A stretch of 64,000 nucleotides of DNA from Spirochaetaceae bacterium (GCA_031278215.1 JAITKV010000029.1:28927-92926), one strand, 5' to 3'. Positions 33,817-42,913 are shown, counted from the stretch's first letter. Numbers and translations are program-made. Notes: a model not told the origin generated them from the letters alone.

Positions 33817-33917
33817 GCAAAAATTGCTAAAACAACCCTATTTTTCGGACAAAAAATAAAAATTCGGCAAAATTTAACTTTTTTTTATAAAAATTCTTAA
33901 AAATTAATAACAACGGC

Positions 33918-34018
33918 TTGACAAAATTAAAACTTATTGTGTACCCTAAGAAAGATAAAGAGGTGTCAGGTGATCGTTGATTACTTCCTCTTGTCAATCC
34001 TAGGAGGATTAGTAAGTT
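33918..34018 (+). promoter_or_regulatory. Surface-gene promoter and leader
   Basis: TTGACA at 33918-33923 behind long A/T tracts; the -10 is weak (TACCCT, 33942-33947, 18-base spacer). The 5' leader of about 65 bases ends in AATCCT-AGG-AGGATT (33996-34010), a hairpin that overlaps the AGGAGG ribosome site, 8 bases before ATG 34019. Confidence 0.65.
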
Positions 34019-35170
34019 ATGAAGAAAACGTTAATTGTTCTTTTGATCCTTGCGGTAGCAGGGGGAGTATTTGCTCAGGAACTCAAGATTTCCGGGTCTT
34101 TGAATTCCGGTCTTCAGGGAACGGCTGAATCGCTTGATCTCGATGCCCCCGGCACCGATACTCTAGAGGGCTGGAGTTTTGACGCCTATGCCCAGGATGC
34201 GGATGTGCCTTATGCCCGGGCCGACCTGAACGTCGACTTTACCTACGACAACATCGGGGCCCATATTAAGCTGCGGGCCCAGGGCGGCGAAACCGGTGTA
34301 AAGGGATTGCCCTCTATCTACGCTGAATACGCCTATGTCAGCGCCACGGTATTTAACATCGTTGACATTTACGGCGGCGCGGTAGACAACGGCGCGTGGG
34401 CCACCGCCGGCGATAAAGCCGACGACGTGGGAGAAGGCCTGGGGGGCCTGGTACAGATCCGCCCCATCGAAGGCCTTAATGTGGGCTTTGGGGTATATGA
34501 CGACCTCCCGGGCGACTTCGACCGCACCGGAATGGACAGCCTTCTTAACAACACCTTTACCTACGGCGCGGCCTATGCCTACCCCGATCTGTTTAAGGTG
34601 GTGGTAAGCGGAAGAACCTCGAACCTGGTTATGCGCAAGATCTTTGCGGGCGTAGAAGTTTCGGCCATTCCCAACCTGTCCCTGGCGGCGGAAATCTGGA
34701 GCGAGACCCTGGATGCGGAAGACAAGGGCTTTACCATTGACGAAGTGGTTTCCTACGATCTTGGGGACCTTGACGTGGGCGCCACCTTCTGGCAGTTCAT
34801 TAACCTGCTCAACTCCGGCCCGTTCGGCGACGTGGCGAAGCTGTACACAGGAATGACGTTTGGTGAGACTTCAAAGGAGTACGACCTGGGTCTTAAGGGA
34901 AACATCTGGGCCTCCTATGCCCTGGCCGGGGGAACCTTTGTTCCCAAACTTGAAGTTTACGTCGGCTACGGCGGCATTAGCAAAAAACTAGTGCCCGAGG
35001 ATTCAACCATCTTCTATATCGGCGGCAAGCCCAGCATCACCTGGAATATAGCGGAAGGCGCCAAGATTGTGGCGGCCTATGACCTCGGATGGGGCAAGGT
35101 TTCAGCCGACAGTGTAACGCCCACCATTGTTGCCCAGAAGGTGTATGTAGACTTTGTGTGGAGCTTCTAA
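34019..35170 (+). CDS. Outer-membrane surface protein, right copy (predicted ON)
   Basis: A 383-residue exported protein. Signal peptide MKKTLIVLLILAVAGGVFAQ, then a large beta-barrel (ELKISGSLNSG, ADLNVDFTYDNIGAHIKLRAQGGE, NIVDIYGGAVDNGAWA, LGGLVQIRPIEGLNVGFGVYDD, and C-terminal VYVDFVWSF with final Phe). It resembles treponemal porin-like or surface-antigen repeats in style, though I cannot place it in a named family. Relative to the left copy, constant strands alternate with variable blocks (after GTAESLD, after GVYD, at INLLN...TSKE, and GYGGISKK). Driven by the promoter at 33918 inside the invertible segment. Terminator at 35197. Confidence 0.9.
   Translation: MKKTLIVLLILAVAGGVFAQELKISGSLNSGLQGTAESLDLDAPGTDTLEGWSFDAYAQDADVPYARADLNVDFTYDNIGAHIKLRAQGGETGVKGLPSIYAEYAYVSATVFNIVDIYGGAVDNGAWATAGDKADDVGEGLGGLVQIRPIEGLNVGFGVYDDLPGDFDRTGMDSLLNNTFTYGAAYAYPDLFKVVVSGRTSNLVMRKIFAGVEVSAIPNLSLAAEIWSETLDAEDKGFTIDEVVSYDLGDLDVGATFWQFINLLNSGPFGDVAKLYTGMTFGETSKEYDLGLKGNIWASYALAGGTFVPKLEVYVGYGGISKKLVPEDSTIFYIGGKPSITWNIAEGAKIVAAYDLGWGKVSADSVTPTIVAQKVYVDFVWSF
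34038..34139 (+). repeat. Inverted repeat, right arm (102 bp)
   Basis: Perfect inverted match of 32928-33029. Starts after the sixth codon of the surface gene and ends at the first C/T difference from the left copy. Candidate crossover site for the invertase. Confidence 0.95.
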
Positions 35171-35196
35171 AGCAAAAACCGCCTAACGCGCGGTAC

Positions 35197-35233
35197 AAGC
35201 CCGGCGGTCCTCTGGACGGCCGGGCTTTTTTTT
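35197..35233 (+). terminator. Rho-independent terminator of right surface gene
   Basis: AAGCCCGGC (35197-35205) and GCCGGGCTT (35219-35227), 9-bp perfect stem, 13-base loop, followed by 7-8 T. Homologous to the terminator after the left copy. Confidence 0.92.
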
Positions 35234-35284
35234 CGATACAGGAACGGCGCGAATAACCACGAACGGCGCAAAGGGAAAAGGCTG

Positions 35285-36589
35285 TTAAAGCAGGGTTTCG
35301 CGCGGCTCCGGATCGGGCACGGTAACACAGCCGTCCGGCAGAATAAGGATTTTCGGCCTAAAGTTACCCGCGGCCAGGGCTTTGGCCAGGGCCTTGTCCA
35401 GGGCTTGTTGGGGGCTTTCGGATTTTTCTATAAACATAGAGGCAAGCCGTTCCGCAGGCAGTTCCGACACCGCCATGATTCCCGCCCTGCCGGAGACTTC
35501 CGCCATTTTTGCGGCCTTGTGGTACCCCAGCTTGTAGCCCCCCCGGATCCGCTCTATGGCTTCCGCGGGAGAAGCCGAGGCCGCCAGCAATGCGGCGTAG
35601 GCCTCGTCCCCGATTCCGTCCCGGCAGCTCGAAACCAAAATAAGGGTTCCGCCGTCTTTAAGGGCGAGGGCGCCGTTGTCGATGGCTTTCTGGGACTGGT
35701 ACAGATCTATATCCATGGGGAACTTCGCGACGGAAACGACAATATCGGCCCTGGAAGGAACGGCTACGCAGAAAATTTTCCGGGCAATGTCCGTTGCGCT
35801 GTAAAACGAAGCCATTAGATCTCCGGCGCTAACGGCGGCCACTCCCTGTTCCCTGTCCAGAACCGTCATCACCGAAAACACCGGGGCCTTGATAAGGGGA
35901 AGGGCGTCCATCATGTCTTCGTGTACCGGGTTTCCTTCCAGGGCCAGGGAGCGGGCCCGGGGGGAAAGGGCCAGCTTGTGGTTTGCCTGGATGGTTTTGT
36001 ACGAGGCAATGCCGGGAAGAAAGGCTTTGCGTCCGCCGGTAAAGCCCGCAAAATAATGGGGCTCCACGCTGCCGGTGGCGATAATCCGGTCCGCCGCGAA
36101 AAGCTGCCGGTTAAGCAGCATGGGCGTACCGTTCCGGGTGGTTCCGATGTCAACCATGTCCTGTTCATTCCGGGCGTCGTGATAAAGGCACCGGGAACGA
36201 AGCCGGGGGTACAGATTCCCCAGAATCTGCCTGTACTCTTCTTCGGTGGGGCCCCGGTGCGCGCCGGTGGCCGTTAACAGGGTAAGGCCGCCGTCCGGAA
36301 CGCCCGCCTGTTCTATAAGCGGTAAAAGCCCTTCCAGGATCAGCGCCGTGGGGGTGGGCCGTGTGGCGTCGTTGATAATAATAAGAACCCTGCTTCCTCC
36401 GTAAAGAAAGCGTCCAAGCCCCTCCCCCTCCCCGCCGGCGGGCCCGCAGGGTTTTGCCAGCGCCGCGGCGAGTAGTTCTTTCGCCGAACCCTTCGCGGTG
36501 TATTCATTTGGTTCCGCAACGGCCAAAAGGTTTTCATCGGGGAATTCCAGGGGCAGGGTTTTATCCAGATAGGGCAGCACTATGTTCAT
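35285..36589 (-). CDS. LarA-family (DUF2088) nickel-dependent racemase-like
   Basis: A 434-residue LarA-like protein. The N-terminal domain has NDATRPTP and a TGAHRGPTEEE segment; the cofactor and catalytic region is VEPHYFAGFTGGRKAFLPG with the conserved His and Lys of the nickel-pincer pyridinium cofactor site, then ANHKLAL. LarA interconverts L- and D-lactate; relatives act on other 2-hydroxy acids. No LarB/C/E cofactor genes lie nearby, so the substrate and activity are open. Confidence 0.85.
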   Translation of the reverse strand: MNIVLPYLDKTLPLEFPDENLLAVAEPNEYTAKGSAKELLAAALAKPCGPAGGEGEGLGRFLYGGSRVLIIINDATRPTPTALILEGLLPLIEQAGVPDGGLTLLTATGAHRGPTEEEYRQILGNLYPRLRSRCLYHDARNEQDMVDIGTTRNGTPMLLNRQLFAADRIIATGSVEPHYFAGFTGGRKAFLPGIASYKTIQANHKLALSPRARSLALEGNPVHEDMMDALPLIKAPVFSVMTVLDREQGVAAVSAGDLMASFYSATDIARKIFCVAVPSRADIVVSVAKFPMDIDLYQSQKAIDNGALALKDGGTLILVSSCRDGIGDEAYAALLAASASPAEAIERIRGGYKLGYHKAAKMAEVSGRAGIMAVSELPAERLASMFIEKSESPQQALDKALAKALAAGNFRPKILILPDGCVTVPDPEPRETLL

Positions 36590-36677
36590 GGCATTTTACT
36601 AAAGTCTCGAAATAACCATAATCATTTTTCTTTGATTGGTCAATTATTCCCTTGCAACCCAAAATCTATTGTGTATA

Positions 36678-37916
36678 TCAAAACCCGGGAACCGGGCCCT
36701 GCCAGCCTTCTACTCCCAGGGTAATAAACCGGTACAGTTTTCGGACGCTCCTGTCGTCCATTCCCGCCGCGGGGGCTTCTTCGGTTTCCGCGGCGGGCTG
36801 GCGGCGTAAACACCGCATTAAAAGGGCCACCAGCAAAAACAAAACCCACTGCGCCGCATTTTCTTGAAGGCTTTCGGAAGCCGGGGTTTTAAAATTAAGG
36901 CCCGCGAAAATGCCGTTCAGGACCTCGGGGACAAACAGTTTAATCTTTAGGCGGCGGATCCGCAGCCAGTCCAGCAGGATAAGGATCTCGGGTCTAAGGT
37001 TTAGGTAGTCCACAATAGAAAGGAGCGTTAAATAAAGCCGTTCTTCCTGTTTTGCCGATAGGCTGGACCGGGCGGTAACAATGGCGGCGATCCGCTCGAA
37101 TTCTGTCATGATAAGCTGGGCAAACATATCTTCTTTGCTTTTAAAATGAAAGTAAAGGCCGCTTTTGGAAAGCCCGGAACATTTTGCTACGGTTTCCATG
37201 GAAACTTTCCAGATCCCCGCCTCCGCTATCGCTTTGGCCGCCGCGGCCAGCAGGGGGTCTCCGGGGGCAAAGCGCCGGCGATCCGGTCCTCCCAGGGCTT
37301 CAAGCCGGTCGTAAAGCAGGGAATCGACTATCTCCCTGTCAAAGCCCAGGCCCCGGCGGATCTTTTCTCCTGTCGATTCTACCAGGGATAGAATCTCCTC
37401 TTCCGCCGGCGGGGAAAAGGATCCGGCGTAACGGCGCTTACAGAACAAAGCGGCTTCAAAGATCGAAGTTATGCTCACCATGACCAATACGGAAGGGTAC
37501 GACTGATCCGGGGGGAACATCGACACAAATTCGGTAAAAAACGGTTCCTGCCGTTCCACGGTTTCCATATCCAGGGTGTATCGTTTTTTGTTGCCGTGGA
37601 GCCGTACCAGGCAATAGACGAGGTAGTCGAAATGCCGGGCAAAATAACCGGTAAGGGCCCGGGAGGCAAGGAACAGCCGGTCCTGCCAGGTTTCCAGGCG
37701 CCGAATCTCTTCTATGCGGGGCTTAAACCATGCGGTATAGTCTTTTAGAAAGCGGCTTTCCATGGCCTTTAGGAGGCTTGTCTTGCCGGGAAAATGGCGG
37801 TACAGCGCCGCTTTAGTAACCCCCAGGGCTTTTGCAAGCTTGGAAAGGTCTGTGGTTCTGTACAGATCTTCTCCCCATACGGTAAAGGCGGCGCGTATAA
37901 TATCATCCTGTGTCAT
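36678..37916 (-). CDS. Double TetR-type transcriptional regulator
   Basis: A 412-residue protein, about twice the length of a normal TetR. Two TetR DNA-binding regions are visible: residues 1-60 (LSKLAKALGVTKAALYRHFPGKTSLL) and about 215-275 (METVAKCSGLSKSGLYFHFKSKEDMF), each followed by a helical ligand-binding-like domain. It therefore looks like two TetR units fused head to tail, able to act as an intrachain dimer. It is divergent from an MFS transporter with a 36-bp inverted repeat in between, so it very likely represses that exporter. Confidence 0.85.
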   Translation of the reverse strand: MTQDDIIRAAFTVWGEDLYRTTDLSKLAKALGVTKAALYRHFPGKTSLLKAMESRFLKDYTAWFKPRIEEIRRLETWQDRLFLASRALTGYFARHFDYLVYCLVRLHGNKKRYTLDMETVERQEPFFTEFVSMFPPDQSYPSVLVMVSITSIFEAALFCKRRYAGSFSPPAEEEILSLVESTGEKIRRGLGFDREIVDSLLYDRLEALGGPDRRRFAPGDPLLAAAAKAIAEAGIWKVSMETVAKCSGLSKSGLYFHFKSKEDMFAQLIMTEFERIAAIVTARSSLSAKQEERLYLTLLSIVDYLNLRPEILILLDWLRIRRLKIKLFVPEVLNGIFAGLNFKTPASESLQENAAQWVLFLLVALLMRCLRRQPAAETEEAPAAGMDDRSVRKLYRFITLGVEGWQGPVPGF

Positions 37917-37950
37917 GAAAACCTCGTGTTAACGACCGGACGGTAATAAA

Positions 37951-37986
37951 AGGATACCATACTTTTGCCAAAAAATATAGTATCCT
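37951..37986. promoter_or_regulatory. Candidate operator between TetR and MFS genes
   Basis: Arms AGGATACCATA (37951-37961) and TATAGTATCCT (37976-37986), 10 of 11 bases match, 14-base spacer. It overlaps the TATAGT box of the MFS gene, so binding would block that promoter. Typical of TetR operators. Confidence 0.7.
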
Positions 37987-37995
37987 GGGAAGATT

Positions 37996-39150
37996 ATGAT
38001 TCCTTCGTACATTCTGTCATTTGTGGTGTTTGGCACGATTACCCCCTACCTGTCTATTTTGATACGGGATCTGGGGTACAGTCCCGGCCTGGTGGGCGTC
38101 CTGCTGGGGGTCTTTGAGGGGGCCGGTATCGCAGGGCCCTTTGTATTCGGGGCCTGGGCCGATAAAAACGGAAGCTACCGGATCCCGCTTATCATTACAA
38201 CCCTGCTTCCGGTATTGGCGGCGCCCCTGGCGCTGTTTATTCACCCGCTGATCAGCGCCGTATTTTTGGCGCTGATGGCTTTTGGGTTCCGCTCCACTAC
38301 CTCCCTTCTGGACGCCGTTACCACGATCCGGCTTGGCAAGACCGGGGATTACGGAAAGATCCGGGCCGCGGGATCCATAAGCTTTATTGTCCTGGTTCTG
38401 TTTTTGCAGTGGACTCCGGTCCTAAAACCCCAGAACAGCGAAAACATAGCCGCCTGGATCACCCTTAGTTCCCTGGCCGCGGTTTTTCCTATTATCCTTT
38501 TACCCCGGACCATGACCGGCAGTCCCCGGGGAAGGGGGCGTTCCGGTTCCCCTTCCAAGGGGCCGGTCCACCTGCTTTCAATTTATTTTCTTACGGGCTT
38601 TGCCATTATTTTTTTATGCCGCCTTGCCATGTCGGTGGTGTACTCGTACTTTCCCCTGTACCTGACGGAAGAACTGGACTGGAACGTGGTGGGGGCCATG
38701 TTTGCCCTGGCGTCCATGGCGGAAGTTCCCTGCATGTTTATCTCTGCCCGGCTTTTGCGGCGCTTTGGGCCCCTGCCGCTGCTGGCCCTGGCCGCTGCGG
38801 GGATCAGCGTGCGGCTGCTTATCTGGGCGGCCTTCCCCGGCAGGGGCTTTATCGCCGGCGCCCAGCTGCTCCATTCCCTGTGTTTTGGGATCTACCATCC
38901 CGCGGCGGTTAATTTTATCTCTACCAGCTTTCCCCCGGAAAAACGGGCCCTGGGAATGTCCGTGTACCTTGCCCTGGGATCGGGGCTTCCCTCTTTGCTG
39001 GGAAACATCCTGGGGGGCTTCCTGGTGGAAGATCTGGGATTTAGGCCCCTCTTTGCCTGCTTTTCGGGCTTCACGGTCCTGGCCCTTCTTATCTACGGGG
39101 CCTGGTATATTTTGGGCAGGAGCGCCGCGCGTAACTTGCGGTCCGGTTAA
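37996..39150 (+). CDS. MFS transporter (NNP/LacY-like efflux or sugar permease)
   Basis: A 384-residue 12-helix major facilitator. Motif G-x3-D-x-G-like segment is GAWADKNGSYRIPLI after helix 2; an internal repeat occurs at LARGAL-like ARLLRRFGPLPLL. The family fits the PPP/nucleoside- or maltose-transporter-type MFS_1 group. Divergent TetR regulator suggests export of an inducing compound. Weak ribosome site (GGGAAG) 8 bases before ATG. Confidence 0.8.
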   Translation: MIPSYILSFVVFGTITPYLSILIRDLGYSPGLVGVLLGVFEGAGIAGPFVFGAWADKNGSYRIPLIITTLLPVLAAPLALFIHPLISAVFLALMAFGFRSTTSLLDAVTTIRLGKTGDYGKIRAAGSISFIVLVLFLQWTPVLKPQNSENIAAWITLSSLAAVFPIILLPRTMTGSPRGRGRSGSPSKGPVHLLSIYFLTGFAIIFLCRLAMSVVYSYFPLYLTEELDWNVVGAMFALASMAEVPCMFISARLLRRFGPLPLLALAAAGISVRLLIWAAFPGRGFIAGAQLLHSLCFGIYHPAAVNFISTSFPPEKRALGMSVYLALGSGLPSLLGNILGGFLVEDLGFRPLFACFSGFTVLALLIYGAWYILGRSAARNLRSG

Positions 39151-39173
39151 TCCTGAACTATACTGGCAATACC

Positions 39174-40340
39174 ATGTTTACCGACTGCATCATCATGGCC
39201 GGGGGAAGCGGCTCCAGGCTTTGGCCTGCCAGCAGCAGCCGCAATCCCAAACAGTTCCTGCCCATGCCCTCCATAAGCGACACCCCGGAACCTTTTGTAA
39301 GGGGAAGTTTTTTAAACGCGGCCATAGAGCGGGCCCTGGCGCTGATAGACCGGCAAAGGGACGGCAGGGTGATTATCATCGCCGGCCATTCCCATGTGGC
39401 CCGCATAGTTAAGGACTGCGAAAAATATTCTTCCAAAGAACTGCAGCACCTGGTGCTGATCCCCGAGCCGGCGGCAAAAAGTACCGCCCCGGCCATTGCC
39501 TGCGCGGCCACCTTTATAGACTGGGCCTCCGGCGAGGAACGGAAAATTCTGGTGCTGACAAGCGATCACATTATTACCCCCATGGAAAAATTTCTGGTAG
39601 ACGCCGCCGCGGCAGAAGCCTTTGTCCAGGCGGATAAGCTGGTGATCTTTGGCATCACGCCCCAGGGTCCCGAAACGGGCTACGGGTACATCGAAGCGGG
39701 GATCCCCCTTTCTCAGGTGGCGGAAGAACCGGATGTTTTTAAGGTGCTGTCTTTTCGGGAAAAGCCGGATCAAAAAACCGCCGAGACCTTTTTACAGGCG
39801 GGAAATTTTTATTGGAATTCGGGGATGTTTGCTTTTTCTTCTACCTTTATTCTTAAGGAATTCCGGCGGTCCGCGGCGGAACTTATCTTTCCCTTTGGAA
39901 AGCTCCGGGCGCCGGACCAGAGGTCCTTTAGAACCGAGGGGGGGCTGCGCATACTGTGGAACTGGCTCGACTTGGACAAGGCGTACCGGCATACCCGGGC
40001 TATTTCCTTCGACTATGCCATCGCAGAAAAATGTTCCGGCGCCGTGATGGTTAAAGCGGGATTTAAATGGATCGACGTGGGTAGCTGGGACGAATACGCT
40101 CTCTTAATAAAGCGCAGCGGCCTAAGCCGCTCCGAGGTTTATCAATGCGAATCCCGGGAATGTTTTGTAGATTCGGACATTCCCGTGGCCCTGGTGGGGG
40201 TGGAGGATCTTATCATCACGGTTCGATCGGGAAAAGACGGCGGCCCCGGAAGCGTCCTGGTGGCCAAACGGGGGCAGACCCAAAAGGTCCGGGAAATTGT
40301 AGAACAGATCAAGGCCAATGGCCGCAATGAACTGCTCTAG
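39174..40340 (+). CDS. manC: Mannose-1-phosphate guanylyltransferase
   Basis: A 388-residue GDP-mannose pyrophosphorylase: nucleotide motif MAGGSGSRLWPAS with SRNPKQFL, and EKPDQKTAETFL. It lacks a C-terminal phosphomannose-isomerase domain found in bifunctional enzymes, so it is the monofunctional type. Supplies GDP-mannose for polysaccharide or glycolipid. A TATACT box ends 9 bases before ATG with no ribosome site between, so translation may be leaderless. Confidence 0.9.
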   Translation: MFTDCIIMAGGSGSRLWPASSSRNPKQFLPMPSISDTPEPFVRGSFLNAAIERALALIDRQRDGRVIIIAGHSHVARIVKDCEKYSSKELQHLVLIPEPAAKSTAPAIACAATFIDWASGEERKILVLTSDHIITPMEKFLVDAAAAEAFVQADKLVIFGITPQGPETGYGYIEAGIPLSQVAEEPDVFKVLSFREKPDQKTAETFLQAGNFYWNSGMFAFSSTFILKEFRRSAAELIFPFGKLRAPDQRSFRTEGGLRILWNWLDLDKAYRHTRAISFDYAIAEKCSGAVMVKAGFKWIDVGSWDEYALLIKRSGLSRSEVYQCESRECFVDSDIPVALVGVEDLIITVRSGKDGGPGSVLVAKRGQTQKVREIVEQIKANGRNELL

Positions 40341-40456
40341 GGAAAATCTTATTTAAAAGCCGCAACCGTAGTTTGCGCACCGGCTTTGTGGACAGACGCT
40401 AAATAACCTTAATCGCGTTTTTCTAATAGAGATTTTAGTATAAGGAGGAATAGGAA

Positions 40457-41812
40457 ATGGTAATTTTAACGCTTAACTGCGGCTCTTCGTCCGCGAAGTA
40501 TCAGGTTTACGACTGGGACGCCGGGGACGTACTGGCCGTGGGGGTGGTGGAAAAAGTAACCCTGGGGGGGTCTTTTATTAACCACAAGGTAAAGGGAAAA
40601 GAAGAAATCACCTGTAACCACGATTGTCCCAGCCATGTGGATGCGGTGAATCTTATAATCAAGTTTTTAACGGACAAAGAAAGGGGCTGCATCAGCGACA
40701 TGCAGGTTATCGGGGCCCTGGGGCACCGGGTGGTCCACGGGGGGGACAAATTTACAAAAAGCGTTATTGTGGACGACGCGGCCATGAGGGCCTTTAAAGA
40801 TATGCAGGACATGAGCCCCCTGCATAATCCCGCCAACATTATGGGAATCGAGGCGGCTAAAAAGGTTCTGCCCCATATTCCCCACTGCGCGATCATGGAT
40901 ACCGCCTGGCATCAGACCATGCCCCCGGAATCGTTTCTTTACGCGGTTCCCTATGAGTGGTACGAAAAATATTCCGTCCGGCGTTACGGTTTCCACGGCA
41001 CCAGCTTCCTGTATACCGCCAAGCGGGCCGCGGCGCTTCTTGGAAAGGACCCCTTTGCGGTGAACCTGATTATCTGCCACCTGGGAAACGGCGCTTCGGT
41101 GAACGCCGTTAAGAACGGCTGCTCCTTCGACACTTCCATGGGCATCTCTCCCCTGGAGGGGCTTATCATGGGAACCCGCTCCGGGGACGTGGATCCGGCC
41201 CTGCCCTTTTATATGATGCGGAAGACCGGCATGAGCCCCCAGGAGGCAGAGGCGGCGCTGAACAAAAAATCCGGCCTTTTGGGAATTACGGGAACCTACA
41301 CCGACCGCCGGGATATTCAGAAGGCAAAGCTCCAGGGAGATACAAAGGCCCTGCTGGCTCAGGACATGGAGGCCCACCGGGTAAAAAAATACATCGGGGC
41401 ATACCAGGCGGTTCTGGGCCGGGTAGACGCGCTGGTGTTTACCGCGGGGGTGGGGGAATTTGCATTCTTTATGCGGGAAAAAATACTCCGGGGCCTTGAA
41501 GAAACCGGCATAGTGTACGATCCCCAAAAGAACGAATTAAGCCATACCCGGAACGCGGAGACCATCATCTCCAAGGCCGAATCGAAGATACCTATTTACG
41601 TTATTCCCACGGACGAAGAACTGGTGATGACCGAAGACGCCCACGCCCTAATGGCCGGAAGCTACGACATCCATACCAATTTTACCTATTCGTTCCAGGA
41701 CCCAAAATACGTAAACAAGAGCCGTGCCGAGGGCCTGGCGGCGGAACTGGAAAAAACCCCCCTGCTTAGGTCCATAGTGGCGGCGCCGTCCCCGGCGGCG
41801 CCGGGGGCGTAA
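40457..41812 (+). CDS. ackA: Acetate kinase
   Basis: A 451-residue ASKHA kinase that makes acetate and ATP from acetyl phosphate. Motifs NCGSSSAKY (residues 7-15), RYGFHGTSF, and [13 protein letters not shown]. It is about 50 residues longer than usual, with an extra C-terminal tail ([20 protein letters not shown]...) of unknown role. Strong ribosome site AAGGAGGAA. Fits an acetate-forming fermentation. Confidence 0.96.
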   Translation: MVILTLNCGSSSAKYQVYDWDAGDVLAVGVVEKVTLGGSFINHKVKGKEEITCNHDCPSHVDAVNLIIKFLTDKERGCISDMQVIGALGHRVVHGGDKFTKSVIVDDAAMRAFKDMQDMSPLHNPANIMGIEAAKKVLPHIPHCAIMDTAWHQTMPPESFLYAVPYEWYEKYSVRRYGFHGTSFLYTAKRAAALLGKDPFAVNLIICHLGNGASVNAVKNGCSFDTSMGISPLEGLIMGTRSGDVDPALPFYMMRKTGMSPQEAEAALNKKSGLLGITGTYTDRRDIQKAKLQGDTKALLAQDMEAHRVKKYIGAYQAVLGRVDALVFTAGVGEFAFFMREKILRGLEETGIVYDPQKNELSHTRNAETIISKAESKIPIYVIPTDEELVMTEDAHALMAGSYDIHTNFTYSFQDPKYVNKSRAEGLAAELEKTPLLRSIVAAPSPAAPGA

Positions 41813-41841
41813 TACGCGTTGAATATACCCTGCGCCCTTTG

Positions 41842-42828
41842 ATGATTGACCTTTTCTGTATCGGCAATCCCCTGGTTGACGTGTTTGCCGAAGTTCCCGG
41901 CTCCTTCTGCGCCCGCTTTGGCCTGAACGCGCCGGTACAGCATGTTTCCCCGCGGCGGGCCGCGGCGATCCTCCGGGAATTGGAGGAAGGAAGGGCGGCG
42001 GGAACGCCCCCGCCGGTGCGCCGGGCCGGGGGCGGAGCGGCCACGGCGGCAAGGATCGCCGCGGGCCTGGGGCTGCGGACCGCCTTTGCCGGGGCCCTGG
42101 GAGGGACTTCCGAAGGGCCGGATCCCCCGGGGCGGTTTTTTGAAGCGGAACTGGGCCGGGCGTCTACGGCCCTCCACCTGGTCTGCCGGACCGCCCCCAC
42201 GGGGCTGTGTATTACCCTTAAAACAGGGTCCGCCCGGCGCATTGCCGCCGCCCCCGGCGCGGCTTTGGAATTTACCGCGGAAGACATTCCTAAAGAACCG
42301 GCCCGGCGGGCCCGGCTGCTGCTGCTGGACGGCTATATGCTGGATCGAAAGGAATTGGTTCAGCGGTTTTTTGCCCTGGCCCGTACCGCGGCTTTGGACG
42401 CGGGATCGGTTTTTATGGTCCGGGCCGGCGCCGGGGATATTGCCGCGTATATTAAACGCAAGCCCCTGCTCCTTTTTATGAACGAAGCAGAGGGGGCCGC
42501 CCTGCACCGGGCCCTGGGGGAAAACCCCGGCCCCGGAGTCCCGGAAAAAGAGACGGAAAATTTTCTGCGGGATCTCTGCCGCGGCGCCCCCCGCTCCTGC
42601 GTCGTCCTTAAGCGGGGAAGCCGGGGGGCCCTGGTTTTTAAGGGAAACACCCTCCTAAGGGCCGAAACAGAGGTCCTGCACCCGGAACACAGCGCCGGCG
42701 CCGGAGACGCCTTTGCCGGCGGCTTTCTTGCCGGCTTTTTACAGCGCCGGACCCTGGAAGAATGCGCCGCCCTGGGAAACCGGACCGCAGGTGCATTCCT
42801 CGCGGGGCTGCCGGAAAACCGCCCCTAG
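41842..42828 (+). CDS. PfkB-family sugar/nucleoside kinase
   Basis: A 328-residue ribokinase-family protein. N-terminal CIGNPLVDVFAEVPG and C-terminal anion-hole motif HSAGAGDAFAGGF with catalytic Asp. The Gly-rich substrate region is RRAGGGAATAARIAAGLGL. Substrate (adenosine, sugar) not clear. Start chosen as ATG 41842, one codon after a TTG. High Ala/Arg content reflects strong GC. Confidence 0.85.
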   Translation: MIDLFCIGNPLVDVFAEVPGSFCARFGLNAPVQHVSPRRAAAILRELEEGRAAGTPPPVRRAGGGAATAARIAAGLGLRTAFAGALGGTSEGPDPPGRFFEAELGRASTALHLVCRTAPTGLCITLKTGSARRIAAAPGAALEFTAEDIPKEPARRARLLLLDGYMLDRKELVQRFFALARTAALDAGSVFMVRAGAGDIAAYIKRKPLLLFMNEAEGAALHRALGENPGPGVPEKETENFLRDLCRGAPRSCVVLKRGSRGALVFKGNTLLRAETEVLHPEHSAGAGDAFAGGFLAGFLQRRTLEECAALGNRTAGAFLAGLPENRP

Positions 42829-42913
42829 GCCGCCGGCTAAGCCCGGCGCCGCCGGCTGGTCCGGCGCCGCCGGCTGGTCCGGCGCCGCCGGCTAAGTCCG
42901 GCACCGCCGGCTA
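42829..42913. repeat. 18-19 bp GC-rich tandem repeat (about 4.5 copies)
   Basis: Units of gccgccggctggtccggc (42848-42865 and 42866-42883 exact) flanked by variants ending aagcccggc or aagtccggc. It lies between the convergent PfkB and DJ-1 genes, so may form a shared transcript-end structure. Confidence 0.75.

Larger units (their letters stand above)
33030..34037. mobile_element. Predicted 1,008-bp invertible segment (invertase plus promoter)
   Basis: The unique sequence between the two 102-bp inverted repeats. It holds the serine invertase gene (33095-33718, minus strand) and, at its right end, an outward promoter region, ribosome site, ATG and first six codons of the surface protein. Sequence similarity between the two surface genes stops exactly at both edges, as expected if this block flips by recombination within the repeats. 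The AT-rich stretch (33825-33915) is an UP-element-like region. Orientation in a population cannot be known from one sequence. Confidence 0.85.

Noticed and set aside
41648..42507. Minus-strand frames opposite the PfkB kinase
   Set aside because: GC-rich shadow frames with low-complexity Gly/Pro/Arg content; the PfkB frame has clear motifs.
42829..42913. CRISPR array
   Set aside because: Repeats of 18 bases follow each other directly with no unique spacers, and there are no cas genes.
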